Assembly: GCA_947492925.1 (NCBI GenBank)
Contig: CANLOQ010000003.1
Location: forward strand, 712,080-776,079
DNA from: an uncultured Sulfitobacter sp.
GTDB lineage: Bacteria > Pseudomonadota > Alphaproteobacteria > Rhodobacterales > Rhodobacteraceae
DNA length: 64,000 bases
Direction: 5' to 3'
The notes under the pieces were generated by a model, which saw only the letters and a program-made list of their open reading frames with translations, searched no databases and was not told the origin of the DNA. Shown one piece after another: positions 1 to 8,084 of the stretch (positions are counted from its first letter, which is position 1; the number at the start of each line of letters is the position of its first letter). The translations under genes were made by a program, and so were the position numbers.

Positions 1-24
1 AGTGACCCGAAAAGGACAGAACCC

Positions 25-783
25 ATGACCATTCGCCGCATTCTACGTATCTCAGGTGCCGACACACATGACTTTTTGCAAGGACTGGTGACCAACGATG
101 TGGCCAAGCTGAAAGAGGCAATTGTCTATGCTGCGTTGCTGACGCCGCAGGGCAAGTATCTGGCGGATTTCTTTCTAGTCCCCGACGGCGACGCGGTCTT
201 GCTGGATGTGGCGGAGACCCTTGGCGATACGGTGGTACAACGGCTGTCGATGTACAAGCTGCGGGCGGATGTCGCCATTGCGCAGACGGATTTGCATCTG
301 CATCGGGGGCTGGGCGATGCCCCCAAAGACGGATTTGCCGATCCCCGTGCGCCCGCCCTGGGCTGGCGTGCCTACCGCGATGCACCGCAAACGGATGACA
401 CAACCGATTGGGATGCACTGCGGGTTCAGCACATGGTGCCCGAAACGGGTGTGGAGCTGACACCGGATACCTTTATTCTTGAGGTGGGGTTTGAGCGGTT
501 GAACGGCGTGGATTTTCGCAAGGGATGCTATGTCGGGCAGGAAGTGACCGCGCGGATGAAACACAAGACCGAATTGCGCAAAGGGCTTGCGCAGGTCCGC
601 GTCGATGGCGCGGCACCCGTGGGCACCACATTGGATGCGGATGGCAAGGCAGCGGGCGTTCTGTTGACGCAAAGCGGCGGTAAGGGCATCGCGTATCTGC
701 GGTTTGACCGCGCGAGCGGAGCGATGACCGCAGATGGCGCGAAGGTGTTTCGCGTTCAGGCGACCGAAAGTGATTCAAATTAG
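25..783 (+). CDS. ygfZ: YgfZ/GcvT-family folate-binding protein
   Basis: A 252-residue protein of the GcvT fold. The family signature KGCYVGQEVTAR, near residue 166, is clear and is followed by the MKHKTELRKG stretch typical of the YgfZ branch rather than glycine cleavage T protein. YgfZ proteins bind tetrahydrofolate in the cytoplasm and help assemble or repair iron-sulfur clusters in some enzymes; that role is family knowledge. The length is a little short of E. coli YgfZ, as usual in alphaproteobacteria. The ATG at 25 follows AAAGGA, so the start is well supported. The gene stands alone, facing efp tail to tail across a hairpin. Confidence 0.9.
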   Translation: MTIRRILRISGADTHDFLQGLVTNDVAKLKEAIVYAALLTPQGKYLADFFLVPDGDAVLLDVAETLGDTVVQRLSMYKLRADVAIAQTDLHLHRGLGDAPKDGFADPRAPALGWRAYRDAPQTDDTTDWDALRVQHMVPETGVELTPDTFILEVGFERLNGVDFRKGCYVGQEVTARMKHKTELRKGLAQVRVDGAAPVGTTLDADGKAAGVLLTQSGGKGIAYLRFDRASGAMTADGAKVFRVQATESDSN

Positions 784-786
784 ACA

Positions 787-822
787 GAAATGCCGCGCAA
801 GCGGGGGCTGGCGCGGCATTTC
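787..822. terminator. Hairpin between convergent ygfZ and efp
   Basis: A perfect 12-bp inverted repeat (787-798 with 811-822) with a 12-base loop begins four bases after the ygfZ stop. The left arm starts GAAA, so transcripts on the minus strand end the stem in TTTC, and the plus strand has no long T tract. It sits between two convergent genes, which suggests a shared, perhaps bidirectional, terminator. Confidence 0.55.
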
Positions 823-876
823 AGAAGATTAATAGAGTATTACGTCACGTCAGGATCAGAGCCTGTCAGACAGGGT

Positions 877-1440
877 TCAGGCCCGTTCAACGTATTCCAT
901 TGTTTCCGTATTCACGACGATGTCCTCGTCCTGACCCACGAACGGGGGAACCGAAACCTTAACACCATTGTCCAGAACCGCCGGTTTGAAAGAGTTTGCT
1001 GCCGTCTGCCCTTTGACCACCGGCTCTGTCTCAACCACTTTGCAGGTGACTTTTTGCGGCAGCGACGCGTTCAGCGGCTCTTCTCCGTGATACTCGACCA
1101 CCACCATCATGCCGTCTTGCAAAAACGGACGGCGATCCCCCAAAAGTTCGGCGGAGAGCTGTACCTGATCGTAGGTTTCCGTATCCATCAGCACCAGCAT
1201 CCCACTGTCTTCATACAAGAATTGCTGATCTTTCTGCTCAAGCCGCACACGCTCGACCTTGTCGGCAGAGCGAAAACGCTCGTTCAATTTGGACCCGTTG
1301 CGCAGGTTGCGCATCTCGACCTGAGCAAAGGCACCGCCCTTGCCGGGCTTCACATGGTCCACTTTTACAGCGGCCCAAAGACCGCCGTTATGCTCCAGCA
1401 CGTTACCGGGGCGAATTTCATTTCCGTTAATTTTGGGCAT
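877..1440 (-). CDS. efp: Translation elongation factor P
   Basis: A 187-residue EF-P, full length for the family. EF-P binds the ribosome between the P and E sites and relieves stalling at proline runs. The conserved loop VKPGKGGAF is present, with Lys34 at the tip where the post-translational modification occurs in many bacteria. The N-terminal KOW-like domain (about 1-63) and two OB-type domains follow in the usual order. No modification gene (epmA/epmB or earP) is in the window. The gene is monocistronic and divergent from the small gene at 1662. Confidence 0.96.
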   Translation of the reverse strand: MPKINGNEIRPGNVLEHNGGLWAAVKVDHVKPGKGGAFAQVEMRNLRNGSKLNERFRSADKVERVRLEQKDQQFLYEDSGMLVLMDTETYDQVQLSAELLGDRRPFLQDGMMVVVEYHGEEPLNASLPQKVTCKVVETEPVVKGQTAANSFKPAVLDNGVKVSVPPFVGQDEDIVVNTETMEYVERA

Positions 1441-1661
1441 TGTGGCAAAACCATGTCAAAAGGTTGATGAAAGTTTAACGCACCCTATATCTTCGACCAT
1501 GACCGCCTGCAAGCCAACCATATGTCGTGCTGCACCCGCAGAGAGATATGCAGAAATTGCATGGGAGGTATGTCAAAAATTGGTATCCGAATCGAGTGAT
1601 ATCGGTCATAAGGATTTTCACGCCGAAATGACAAGAGCAAGAATAATAGAAAGGACGACGA

Positions 1662-1982
1662 ATGCGAGATTTCGTTGATGGCACCGCTTTCAATAACGAG
1701 CAAGGAAATCGGGCCCGGAAACTTTTTGCAGCCGTGGTACTGGCTGCGCTTGACGATGCAATTGCAGACGACAAGAAATATGGGAATGGCCCCGAGCAGA
1801 TTGCACGCTGGGCCCGGTCCCGCGATGGTCGCGAAGTGCTGAGCTGTGCCGGGATTGACCCGAATGAACGGGTTGTTGCCGGTCTTATGGATTTTGTGGG
1901 CAAGGGTGTGCGCACCTCCGTCGCGCTGTCGCGCGAGGAATCAGAGCGCCGTCACGCCGCACAGCAGGCCGAAGCCGCCTGA
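1662..1982 (+). CDS. Small conserved Rhodobacterales protein (DUF6280-like)
   Basis: A 106-residue soluble protein with no signal peptide or membrane segment. It begins MRDFVDGTAFNNEQGNRARK and has an alpha-helical, charged composition with a GREVLSCAGIDPNERVV stretch at about 66-82. I recall this family from roseobacter genomes as DUF6280, but the assignment is from memory and no function is established that I can name. The ATG follows AAAGGACGACGA, a good ribosome binding site. It is followed directly by a strong terminator, so it is a separate transcription unit. Strong conservation with a dedicated promoter and terminator would suit a regulator, but that is only inference. Confidence 0.8.
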   Translation: MRDFVDGTAFNNEQGNRARKLFAAVVLAALDDAIADDKKYGNGPEQIARWARSRDGREVLSCAGIDPNERVVAGLMDFVGKGVRTSVALSREESERRHAAQQAEAA

Positions 1983-2004
1983 ACGACATTCCACTGGAAT
2001 AGAA

Positions 2005-2031
2005 AACGCAGCCCTTGGGCTGCGTTTTTTT
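2005..2031 (+). terminator. Rho-independent terminator of the 1662-1982 gene
   Basis: AACGCAGCC pairs with GGCTGCGTT around a CTTG tetraloop (2005-2026), followed by an unbroken T tract to 2031. It lies 22 bases after the stop codon. Confidence 0.85.
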
Positions 2032-2045
2032 GTGCGCGCGCCCTC

Positions 2046-2621
2046 TCAGCCCGAGAAGACAAACATCCAGACGCGCGCCACCATCAACTCGGCCGCCAAA
2101 AGAAGCGCCATGAGGATGCTGAGGGCCCACCCCGGCCTGCGCCACCAGATCACGATTGCGGCGATCACGGACAGCGCCGCCTCCAATGGCGCGATCCACA
2201 GCGCGCCCTGCGCCCTGTCCCAGTAACTGATCGGACTTTCAAACACCCACGTGGTCAGCGGCCAGAAATGCGGGCGTCCGTCATCGTGGTGCAGCGGGAA
2301 ATCCAGTGCCAGATGCAGCAATGCCGCTGAAGTCAGCGCAATGGCCCAGCCGCTTTTCCGCCAGAGCGCCAAAGCCAGCAGAGCGCCCCAGATCAGAAAC
2401 GAATTGTCGACAGCAAAAATGCCTTGCCACAAGTCTGAGAAATAGAGTTCGTCAAAAACCACGCGCGGAGGGATGTTCAGGATTTGCAGCGACACGCCCG
2501 CAAGAACGTAGAGCGACAGGTCAGGCAGCAGCGCACCAACAAGTGCTGCGAGGATCAGCCGCCGCTCGCCCCCCTTGCTGAAGACGGCTGCCCCGATCAA
2601 CAAATGCGCCGGTGTATTCAT
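2046..2621 (-). CDS. Integral membrane protein, metal-dependent hydrolase (YdjM/LexA-binding-like)
   Basis: A 191-residue inner membrane protein with about five hydrophobic helices. The N terminus NTPAHLLIGAAVF and the internal ALLPDLSLYVLAG, ALLHLALDFPLHHDDGR and HFWPLTTWVF stretches match the membrane-bound metal-dependent hydrolase family (YdjM type), in which scattered His and Asp residues are thought to bind metal. In related genomes it lies beside cobQ and has sometimes been named after it, but nothing in the sequence links it to cobalamin synthesis. It is divergent from cobQ with only 67 bases between the starts. Confidence 0.7.
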   Translation of the reverse strand: MNTPAHLLIGAAVFSKGGERRLILAALVGALLPDLSLYVLAGVSLQILNIPPRVVFDELYFSDLWQGIFAVDNSFLIWGALLALALWRKSGWAIALTSAALLHLALDFPLHHDDGRPHFWPLTTWVFESPISYWDRAQGALWIAPLEAALSVIAAIVIWWRRPGWALSILMALLLAAELMVARVWMFVFSG

Positions 2622-2688
2622 TTCAGAACCCTCTTTCGTCCCGAACTGATTTACGCCAGTTTCAGCGAAATTCGGTGAGGGCCATCAC

Positions 2689-4152
2689 ATGACAAAAGCG
2701 ATCATGATTCAAGGCACTGGCAGTAATGTCGGAAAATCCATGATCGTGGCGGGTCTGATACGGGCGTGCGTGCGGCGCGGGCTGACGGTGCGGCCGTTCA
2801 AACCGCAGAACATGTCAAACAACGCCGCCGTTACCGAGGACGGCGGCGAGATTGGCCGGGCACAGGCCCTGCAGGCCCGCGCTGCAGGGGTCGCACCGCA
2901 TACCGATATGAACCCTGTTCTGTTAAAGCCACAGACCGCGACAGCCGCGCAGGTGATTGTGCAGGGTCAGCTTGTCGGACAACAGCAGGCCGCGGCCTTT
3001 GGCAGGGACAAGAAATCCCTGATGCCCGCCGTGCTGGAATCCTTTGAAAGGTCGGCGCGCGGTTGCGACCTGATCATTGTCGAGGGCGCGGGCAGCCCGG
3101 CGGAAACCAACCTGCGGCACGGCGACATTGCCAACATGGGTTTTGCCACCGCAGCCCATGTGCCGGTAATCCTGATGGGGGACATTGATCGCGGCGGGGT
3201 GATTGCACAGCTTGTCGGCACGCAGGCCGTGCTGAACCCAGAGGACAGGGCGATGGTGCGTGGTTTTGCCGTCAACAAGTTTCGCGGCGACCGCAGCCTG
3301 TTTGACGCGGGCCGTGATGATATCGCGCAGCGCACCGGATGGCCGTCACTGGGCGTGATCCCGTGGTTTGACGCCGCGCACCGCCTGCCCGCAGAAGATG
3401 TGCTGGATTTGCCCGCGCGGGCACAGTCGGGCGGCAGTGGATGTGTGATCGCCGTGCCGCATCTTCCCCGGATTTCAAATTTTGACGATCTTGATCCGCT
3501 GGCAGCTGAGCCCGGCGTCGATCTGCGCATTATTCCGCCCGGTACCCCCCTGCCCGGCGATACCGATCTGGTGCTGCTGGCGGGCAGCAAGGCCACCATT
3601 CCTGATCTTGCCGCATTCCGCGCCGAAGGATGGGATGTGGACCTTGCCGCGCATGTCCGACGCGGCGGACGCGTGCTGGGCCTGTGTGGTGGGTATCAGA
3701 TGCTGGGCCAGACCATCGCAGACCCGGATGGCATCGAAGGCGCGCCCGGCACGGTGCGTGGTCTGGGATATCTGGAGGTCGATACGGTGATGGCACCGCT
3801 GAAACATCTGTCGCTAAAGTCTGGTATGCATCCCGCAAGCGGCACCAGCATTACCGGCTACGAAATCCATATCGGAGAGACGACCGGCCCCGACACCAAG
3901 CGTCCGTGGCTGGAATTTGACGGCAGGCCAGCGGGGGCCGCACGCGCGGATGGGTTGGTGCAGGGATGCTACCTGCACGGTCTGTTCAATGCCGATGCAT
4001 TCCGCGCTGCCTATCTGGCAGGTCTTGGCGTGCGGTCGGATCTGGCGTTTGAGGCGGGAGTGGACAGCACGCTGGACGCGCTGGCCCAGCACCTCGAAGA
4101 ATATTTCGACGTGGATCAGCTGCTTGCACTGTCGTCTCGGGTAAAGGTGTAG
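2689..4152 (+). CDS. cobQ: Cobyric acid synthase (glutamine-hydrolysing)
   Basis: A 487-residue CobQ, full length. It amidates adenosylcobyrinic acid a,c-diamide at four side chains in the cobalamin pathway, using glutamine and ATP. The N-terminal dethiobiotin-synthetase-like domain opens with the phosphate loop GTGSNVGKS (residues 10-18). The C-terminal class I glutaminase domain has its nucleophile in [10 protein letters not shown] (Cys333) and the catalytic His in YLHGLF near residue 430. GAGGG before the ATG is the likely ribosome binding site. No other cobalamin gene and no cobalamin riboswitch is visible nearby, so the rest of the pathway must lie elsewhere. Confidence 0.96.
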   Translation: MTKAIMIQGTGSNVGKSMIVAGLIRACVRRGLTVRPFKPQNMSNNAAVTEDGGEIGRAQALQARAAGVAPHTDMNPVLLKPQTATAAQVIVQGQLVGQQQAAAFGRDKKSLMPAVLESFERSARGCDLIIVEGAGSPAETNLRHGDIANMGFATAAHVPVILMGDIDRGGVIAQLVGTQAVLNPEDRAMVRGFAVNKFRGDRSLFDAGRDDIAQRTGWPSLGVIPWFDAAHRLPAEDVLDLPARAQSGGSGCVIAVPHLPRISNFDDLDPLAAEPGVDLRIIPPGTPLPGDTDLVLLAGSKATIPDLAAFRAEGWDVDLAAHVRRGGRVLGLCGGYQMLGQTIADPDGIEGAPGTVRGLGYLEVDTVMAPLKHLSLKSGMHPASGTSITGYEIHIGETTGPDTKRPWLEFDGRPAGAARADGLVQGCYLHGLFNADAFRAAYLAGLGVRSDLAFEAGVDSTLDALAQHLEEYFDVDQLLALSSRVKV

Positions 4153-4153
4153 G

Positions 4154-5296
4154 TTATTCGAGGTCCTGTGCCGTAAGCGCGCGGTGGATTTCACGGCGCA
4201 CCAGCTTGCGCACGTTGCGCGTGATCCTTTCGCCCAATGCACCCTGAAGTTCGGCGCGGACGATGTCACTGACCAGATCCCGAAGCGCTTCTTCGTCGAT
4301 CAGTTGCTCGTCTTCGTCAAGGCGCACACCTTCATCAGCAGCGGCGGCAGACGTGTCGGAGGTTTCATCGTGCTGGTGTTCCGATGGCTCCTCATGCGGC
4401 TGGAAAACCGGGGGGGACGGTTGCCGCGCAGCAGCCGTCATGGTGTCATCGCGCGCCAATGGTGCCTCTGACTTTTCTGGCTGATCGTCTTCCCATTCCA
4501 TCGTTTCCGGCTCTGTGCCAGCATAATCGCCCTCTCCGGCCTCGTCCGGCTCCCATGTGTCGGCGATTTGACCGATTGCAGTTTCAAGGGCCGTGATCTT
4601 GGCCGTCAGCGAAGCCGCCTTGGCTTCATTGGCGGTATCCTCTGCGGTTCCGACCTGCACATTCTTTTCCACTTCCCGATCCGCAGTTGCAGGGCCATCT
4701 GCCGCCTGCGCGTCATTCATCGCTCTTTCGGTGGTGAAGGACGGCTCTCCGTCAGAGTCCTCAGGCGTGTCCTGTGCGGGCTCAAAGGTGGTGTTGGTCT
4801 GAACCGTGGAAAGGATCAGATCATCATCCGTTTCCCCATCGAGGTCTTCGTCATTGTCAAAACCATAGGGATCGCTTGAGTAATCCGTTGCATGATCCGC
4901 ATTTTCCGCAGTCTCAACACCTGTGTCCGTCTCATCCGCGTCTTCCTGCGCCAGATCGGACACTTCATCTGCGTTCCAGTCGCGGTGATCATCCTCGTAG
5001 ACGTCAATCGCTGTATCATCGGTCAGCAAACTGTCGATGGCGATTTCGGCAGAGGCTTCCGAAGGTTCATCAAGCGAAGCAGCATCCGTGTCTGGCGTAT
5101 GGATCTTCTGATCAGCCGCTTCGGGCGCGGCTTGCTCCGGCGCGTCATCCGTGACGCGCAAGGAAGGCGTCAGCACCAGCCGATCACTGCGCGCTTCCGT
5201 TTTGGGTGCCTGAACGGGACGTTTATCTTCGGACACCAGCCGGCGAATTGAAGACAGTACGTCCTCTACCTCAGCGTTCGTAACCGGGTCGGACAT
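4154..5296 (-). CDS. Acidic PopZ-like (DUF2497-type) pole-organising protein, diverged
   Basis: A 380-residue, extremely acidic protein. Residues 1-25 hold a short conserved helix (NAEVEDVLSSIRRLVSED), the middle (about 35-300) is a low-complexity region rich in Asp, Glu, Ala and Thr, and the last 55 residues form a conserved helical block (EALRDLVSDIVRAEL then ITRNVRKLVRREIHRAL). This is the architecture of PopZ, the alphaproteobacterial polar scaffold: short N-terminal helix, acidic disordered spacer, C-terminal oligomerisation helices. Gene order supports it, since pcm-tolC-popZ is common in alphaproteobacteria. Sequence match to Caulobacter PopZ is weak by eye, so this is an inference from architecture and synteny. 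Confidence 0.6.
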   Translation of the reverse strand: MSDPVTNAEVEDVLSSIRRLVSEDKRPVQAPKTEARSDRLVLTPSLRVTDDAPEQAAPEAADQKIHTPDTDAASLDEPSEASAEIAIDSLLTDDTAIDVYEDDHRDWNADEVSDLAQEDADETDTGVETAENADHATDYSSDPYGFDNDEDLDGETDDDLILSTVQTNTTFEPAQDTPEDSDGEPSFTTERAMNDAQAADGPATADREVEKNVQVGTAEDTANEAKAASLTAKITALETAIGQIADTWEPDEAGEGDYAGTEPETMEWEDDQPEKSEAPLARDDTMTAAARQPSPPVFQPHEEPSEHQHDETSDTSAAAADEGVRLDEDEQLIDEEALRDLVSDIVRAELQGALGERITRNVRKLVRREIHRALTAQDLE

Positions 5297-5368
5297 TGTT
5301 TTACCACTCTTTTCTCAACCTCAAGGTAGCCCCTTAAAGAGATTCCATCAATGGGTCGTGAAAATTTG

Positions 5369-6793
5369 TCAGTCTTTTTGCAGTGCGCGCAACACGCGGT
5401 CCAGCTTCTTGCCCTCTTTCGACTTCTTGGCGGGGCTGTCCTTGACCAGATTGTAGTATTCCTTGGGGTCATAAATCTGAACCGGCAGGCGTAGATCCTT
5501 CGCGGTCAGGCGGCCCGTGGCGGACAGGATCGAATAGGCTGCGACATAGGCGGCAGCCCGGGCCGAAACCTGCAAGGATTGCGCGTCAAGCAGCGCCTGT
5601 TCGGCGTCCAGCACATCAAGCGTGGTGCGCGCACCCAATGTCGCCTCTTCCCTGATCCCGCGAAACGCGATGCGGGCGGCGCGGACCTGCCGCTCGGAGG
5701 CAGCAAGCTGCGCCTGAACAGTGCTGAGCGTGGCATAGGCGTTGCCAACGTCCTGCTGCACATTATGACGGGTGACATGCAGATTGCCGCGTTGTGCATC
5801 GGCCCGCGCCTTGGCTTGCCGCGCTGTCGCGGACAGTGAGCCGCCCTGATAGATCGTCTGTCCCGCCTCAATCCCGACAGAGCCGCCACGGTTGAATTCG
5901 TTCGCGTTCAGGTTCTCGGTTACCGTCAGCCGTCCGGTCAGGCTGATCGTTGGCTTCATGTCAGCTTCAGTTGCTTCGGCCAGCAGATCAGCGGCGGCAA
6001 CCTGATGCTGTGCCGCGCGCATGGATGGATGGATGCGCAGGGCCAGTGCCTTGGCCGCGTTTACGTCCCGGTCAATCTTGGGCAGGCCCGGCGGCTGGCG
6101 CAGACGGCCCGGCGCGCGGCCCACGACATTGCGGTATTCTTCGGTCGCGCTGATCAGATCCCCTTGCGCGGCGGCCAAGCCACTGCGCGCCTGGGCCAGC
6201 TGTGCCTGCGCCAGCGCCACATCGGTACGTGTCACTTCGCCAACCTCAAACCGGTCTGTCGCGGCGCGCTGTTCTTCGGTCAGCAGACGCACGTTATTCT
6301 GGCGCAGTGCCACAAATTCGGACGCTTCCAGCACGCCCATATAAGCCCCCACCGCCCGCAAAAGCACCTGTTGCTCGATGCCAATAAGCGCCTCGCGCGT
6401 GGCCAGCACGGATTCCTTTGCCGCCTCGATGCGGAACTGACGCGATCCAAAGTCGTAAAGAACAAGGGAGCTTGCCAGATTGATCGCTGCGGTCAGATCA
6501 TCGTTGTCGATGCTGGTACGGGAGGCGGTGGTGCGCAATTGGCCAAAATTCTGCGTCAGGCTCGCGGACCAGGACAGCACTGGCTTGAGCGTCGCCACCG
6601 CAGTGGCCACATCTTCGTCCGCAGCGCGCAAAAGCGCACGGTTCTGCTGCAACAAACCGGAATGAGTGTAGGCCCCTACCAGAGCATCCGCCAGCGTTTC
6701 CGCCTGTGCGACCTTGGGTGCGGCACTTGCAACTGCAATGGCGCATATCCCGGCAAGCAGGCGCGCGGGCATGGGAAATCGTTTGATCTGCAT
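5369..6793 (-). CDS. tolC: TolC-family outer membrane channel
   Basis: A 474-residue outer membrane efflux protein counted from the ATG at 6793. A longer reading to 6835 exists, but the 6793 start places a signal peptide at the N terminus (MQIKRFPMPARLLAGICAIA, cleavage after AQA). TolC proteins form trimeric alpha-beta barrels that carry type I secretion and drug efflux substrates across the outer membrane. The two internal OEP repeats are recognisable, with the conserved ETLADAL opening and the LGARTTLDVLDAEQALLDAQ segment in the second. The C-terminal 40 residues are lysine rich. It lies between pcm and the PopZ-like gene. The transporter partners are not in the window. Confidence 0.9.
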   Translation of the reverse strand: MQIKRFPMPARLLAGICAIAVASAAPKVAQAETLADALVGAYTHSGLLQQNRALLRAADEDVATAVATLKPVLSWSASLTQNFGQLRTTASRTSIDNDDLTAAINLASSLVLYDFGSRQFRIEAAKESVLATREALIGIEQQVLLRAVGAYMGVLEASEFVALRQNNVRLLTEEQRAATDRFEVGEVTRTDVALAQAQLAQARSGLAAAQGDLISATEEYRNVVGRAPGRLRQPPGLPKIDRDVNAAKALALRIHPSMRAAQHQVAAADLLAEATEADMKPTISLTGRLTVTENLNANEFNRGGSVGIEAGQTIYQGGSLSATARQAKARADAQRGNLHVTRHNVQQDVGNAYATLSTVQAQLAASERQVRAARIAFRGIREEATLGARTTLDVLDAEQALLDAQSLQVSARAAAYVAAYSILSATGRLTAKDLRLPVQIYDPKEYYNLVKDSPAKKSKEGKKLDRVLRALQKD

Positions 6794-6851
6794 GGGTCTC
6801 GGACCTCGTTTTTGTTGCACCACCGCCTGCCACACGGGCAGACCTCACTTC

Positions 6852-7505
6852 TCAAAATTCAAAGACAACCTGACGTTTGAACCCGTCAAGCACCGGGGCG
6901 GCCGCGTTGAATGCCATGCGCCAGCTGACCATGTCGCCGCTCTTGTAGCCGATGCGTACTTCACCAAGCGCCCCTTGCATGAACAACGCGCCAATGCGCC
7001 CGCCTTCCTTGAGTTGATCCAGAAGCGACTGTGGCACCTCTGTCACGCCCCCTTCGATCACAATCACATCATAAGGACCGTGGGCCGCAGCACCATCGGC
7101 CAGCGTGCCGGTGTGGATCATCACGTTGTCCGCGCCCAATTCTGTCAGCGCTTCCTGCGCTTCGGTCGCCATATCCTCGTCTTCCTCAACGGCAACAACC
7201 GCTTCGGCCATATGTGCAATCACAGCTGCCGAATACCCCAGCGCGCATCCAACATCGAGCACAAGTTCCTCGTTGGTGATCGCCAGCGCATCTAGCATTT
7301 TTGCAAGCGTGCGCGGCTCAAGCAGTACGCGACCCGCGCCAAGATCAAGGTTCTCGCCCATATATGCTGCCTCTTTCTGGGCAGCGGGCACAAAGTTTTC
7401 GCGGGGGACGGTCAGCATCGCGTCGATGATCGGAAACTTGGTCACATCCGAAGGGCGGACCTGTGTGTCGACCATCATGATGCGGCGTGTGGTGAAATCG
7501 CTCAT
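6852..7505 (-). CDS. pcm: Protein-L-isoaspartate O-methyltransferase-like protein
   Basis: A 217-residue SAM-dependent methyltransferase. Motif I reads VLDVGCALGYSAAV (about residues 80-93), and the N-terminal segment with VPRENFVPAAQKEAAY is the PCMT family landmark. The classical enzyme methylates isoaspartyl residues in damaged proteins. In this rhodobacterial branch motif I differs from the usual GxGSGY, and the short serine motif of known isoaspartyl methyltransferases is hard to find, so the substrate could be different. It is the first gene of the pcm-tolC-popZ-like run, with 58 bases before tolC. Confidence 0.78.
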   Translation of the reverse strand: MSDFTTRRIMMVDTQVRPSDVTKFPIIDAMLTVPRENFVPAAQKEAAYMGENLDLGAGRVLLEPRTLAKMLDALAITNEELVLDVGCALGYSAAVIAHMAEAVVAVEEDEDMATEAQEALTELGADNVMIHTGTLADGAAAHGPYDVIVIEGGVTEVPQSLLDQLKEGGRIGALFMQGALGEVRIGYKSGDMVSWRMAFNAAAPVLDGFKRQVVFEF

Positions 7506-7649
7506 CGGCTAAACTCATCCGTTCAGATTCTTGTTTTGAAAGATGTGCCACATCGCGCGGCGCGCAGCAACGGCGAGTTCGCTCACTTTCGCGCATCATC
7601 CCGCTTGCGGCGACAAGTTCTATCAGTTAGCAAGCAAAAACCACGCGGC

Positions 7650-7723
7650 GGCGAGTTGGCGGAGTGGTTACGCAGCGGATTGCAAATCCGTGTACACCGG
7701 TTCGATTCCGGTACTCGCCTCCA
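7650..7723 (+). tRNA. tRNA-Cys (anticodon GCA)
   Basis: A complete cloverleaf can be drawn. The acceptor stem is GGCGAGT (7650-7656) paired with ACTCGCC (7713-7719), with discriminator T and an encoded CCA. The anticodon loop is TTGCAAA with GCA at 7682-7684. The T arm carries GGTTCGATTCC. It is the only tRNA found in the window and is flanked by the pcm gene and the LysM gene pair. Confidence 0.96.
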
Positions 7724-7865
7724 TTTCTCCCAAGCGCACACAGGCACGTTCCGGTTTGCAGCCTGTCATTAGACACAGAATTGACCCGCTGGCGAAACGC
7801 AGCGGGACCACCTGGACCCGGATGCTTGTTCGTAACCGGGATCACTGCCAAAAACACAACCAGAA

Positions 7866-8084
7866 CTAGCGCCCATCCTCCAGTCGCATCCGTGCGGCGC
7901 GCAGGCGGAGGGTCAGCCAGATCACGAAGATGCCCCAGACCGCGAGCGACAGCCATGCTGCGTCCAGTATAATTGCAGCCAAGGCAATGAGGCCGCTGGC
8001 CGTGGCGTATTGCAGGCTCAGCCGCTTTTGACGGGCGAGCGCGAGATGAGCCCGTTCTGTTTCATCCGGATGCGGTGCCGTCAC
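7866..8084 (-). CDS. Small two-helix membrane protein overlapping the LysM gene
   Basis: A 72-residue protein with a charged N terminus (residues 1-24) and a hydrophobic hairpin of two predicted membrane helices (about 27-60), ending in a basic tail. I do not recognise a family. It begins with GTG inside a GTGA overlap with the stop codon of the LysM gene, so the two are very likely translationally coupled. Overlapping genes of a secreted or wall-binding protein and a tiny membrane protein recall toxin and immunity pairs, but no homology is visible. The alternative is a simple accessory protein for membrane insertion of the LysM protein. Confidence 0.65.
   Translation of the reverse strand: MTAPHPDETERAHLALARQKRLSLQYATASGLIALAAIILDAAWLSLAVWGIFVIWLTLRLRAARMRLEDGR

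Noticed and set aside
7650-7723. tRNA-Cys as the attachment site of an integrated element
   Set aside because: No integrase gene and no second copy of the tRNA 3' end is visible nearby. The LysM pair beside it remains only suggestive.
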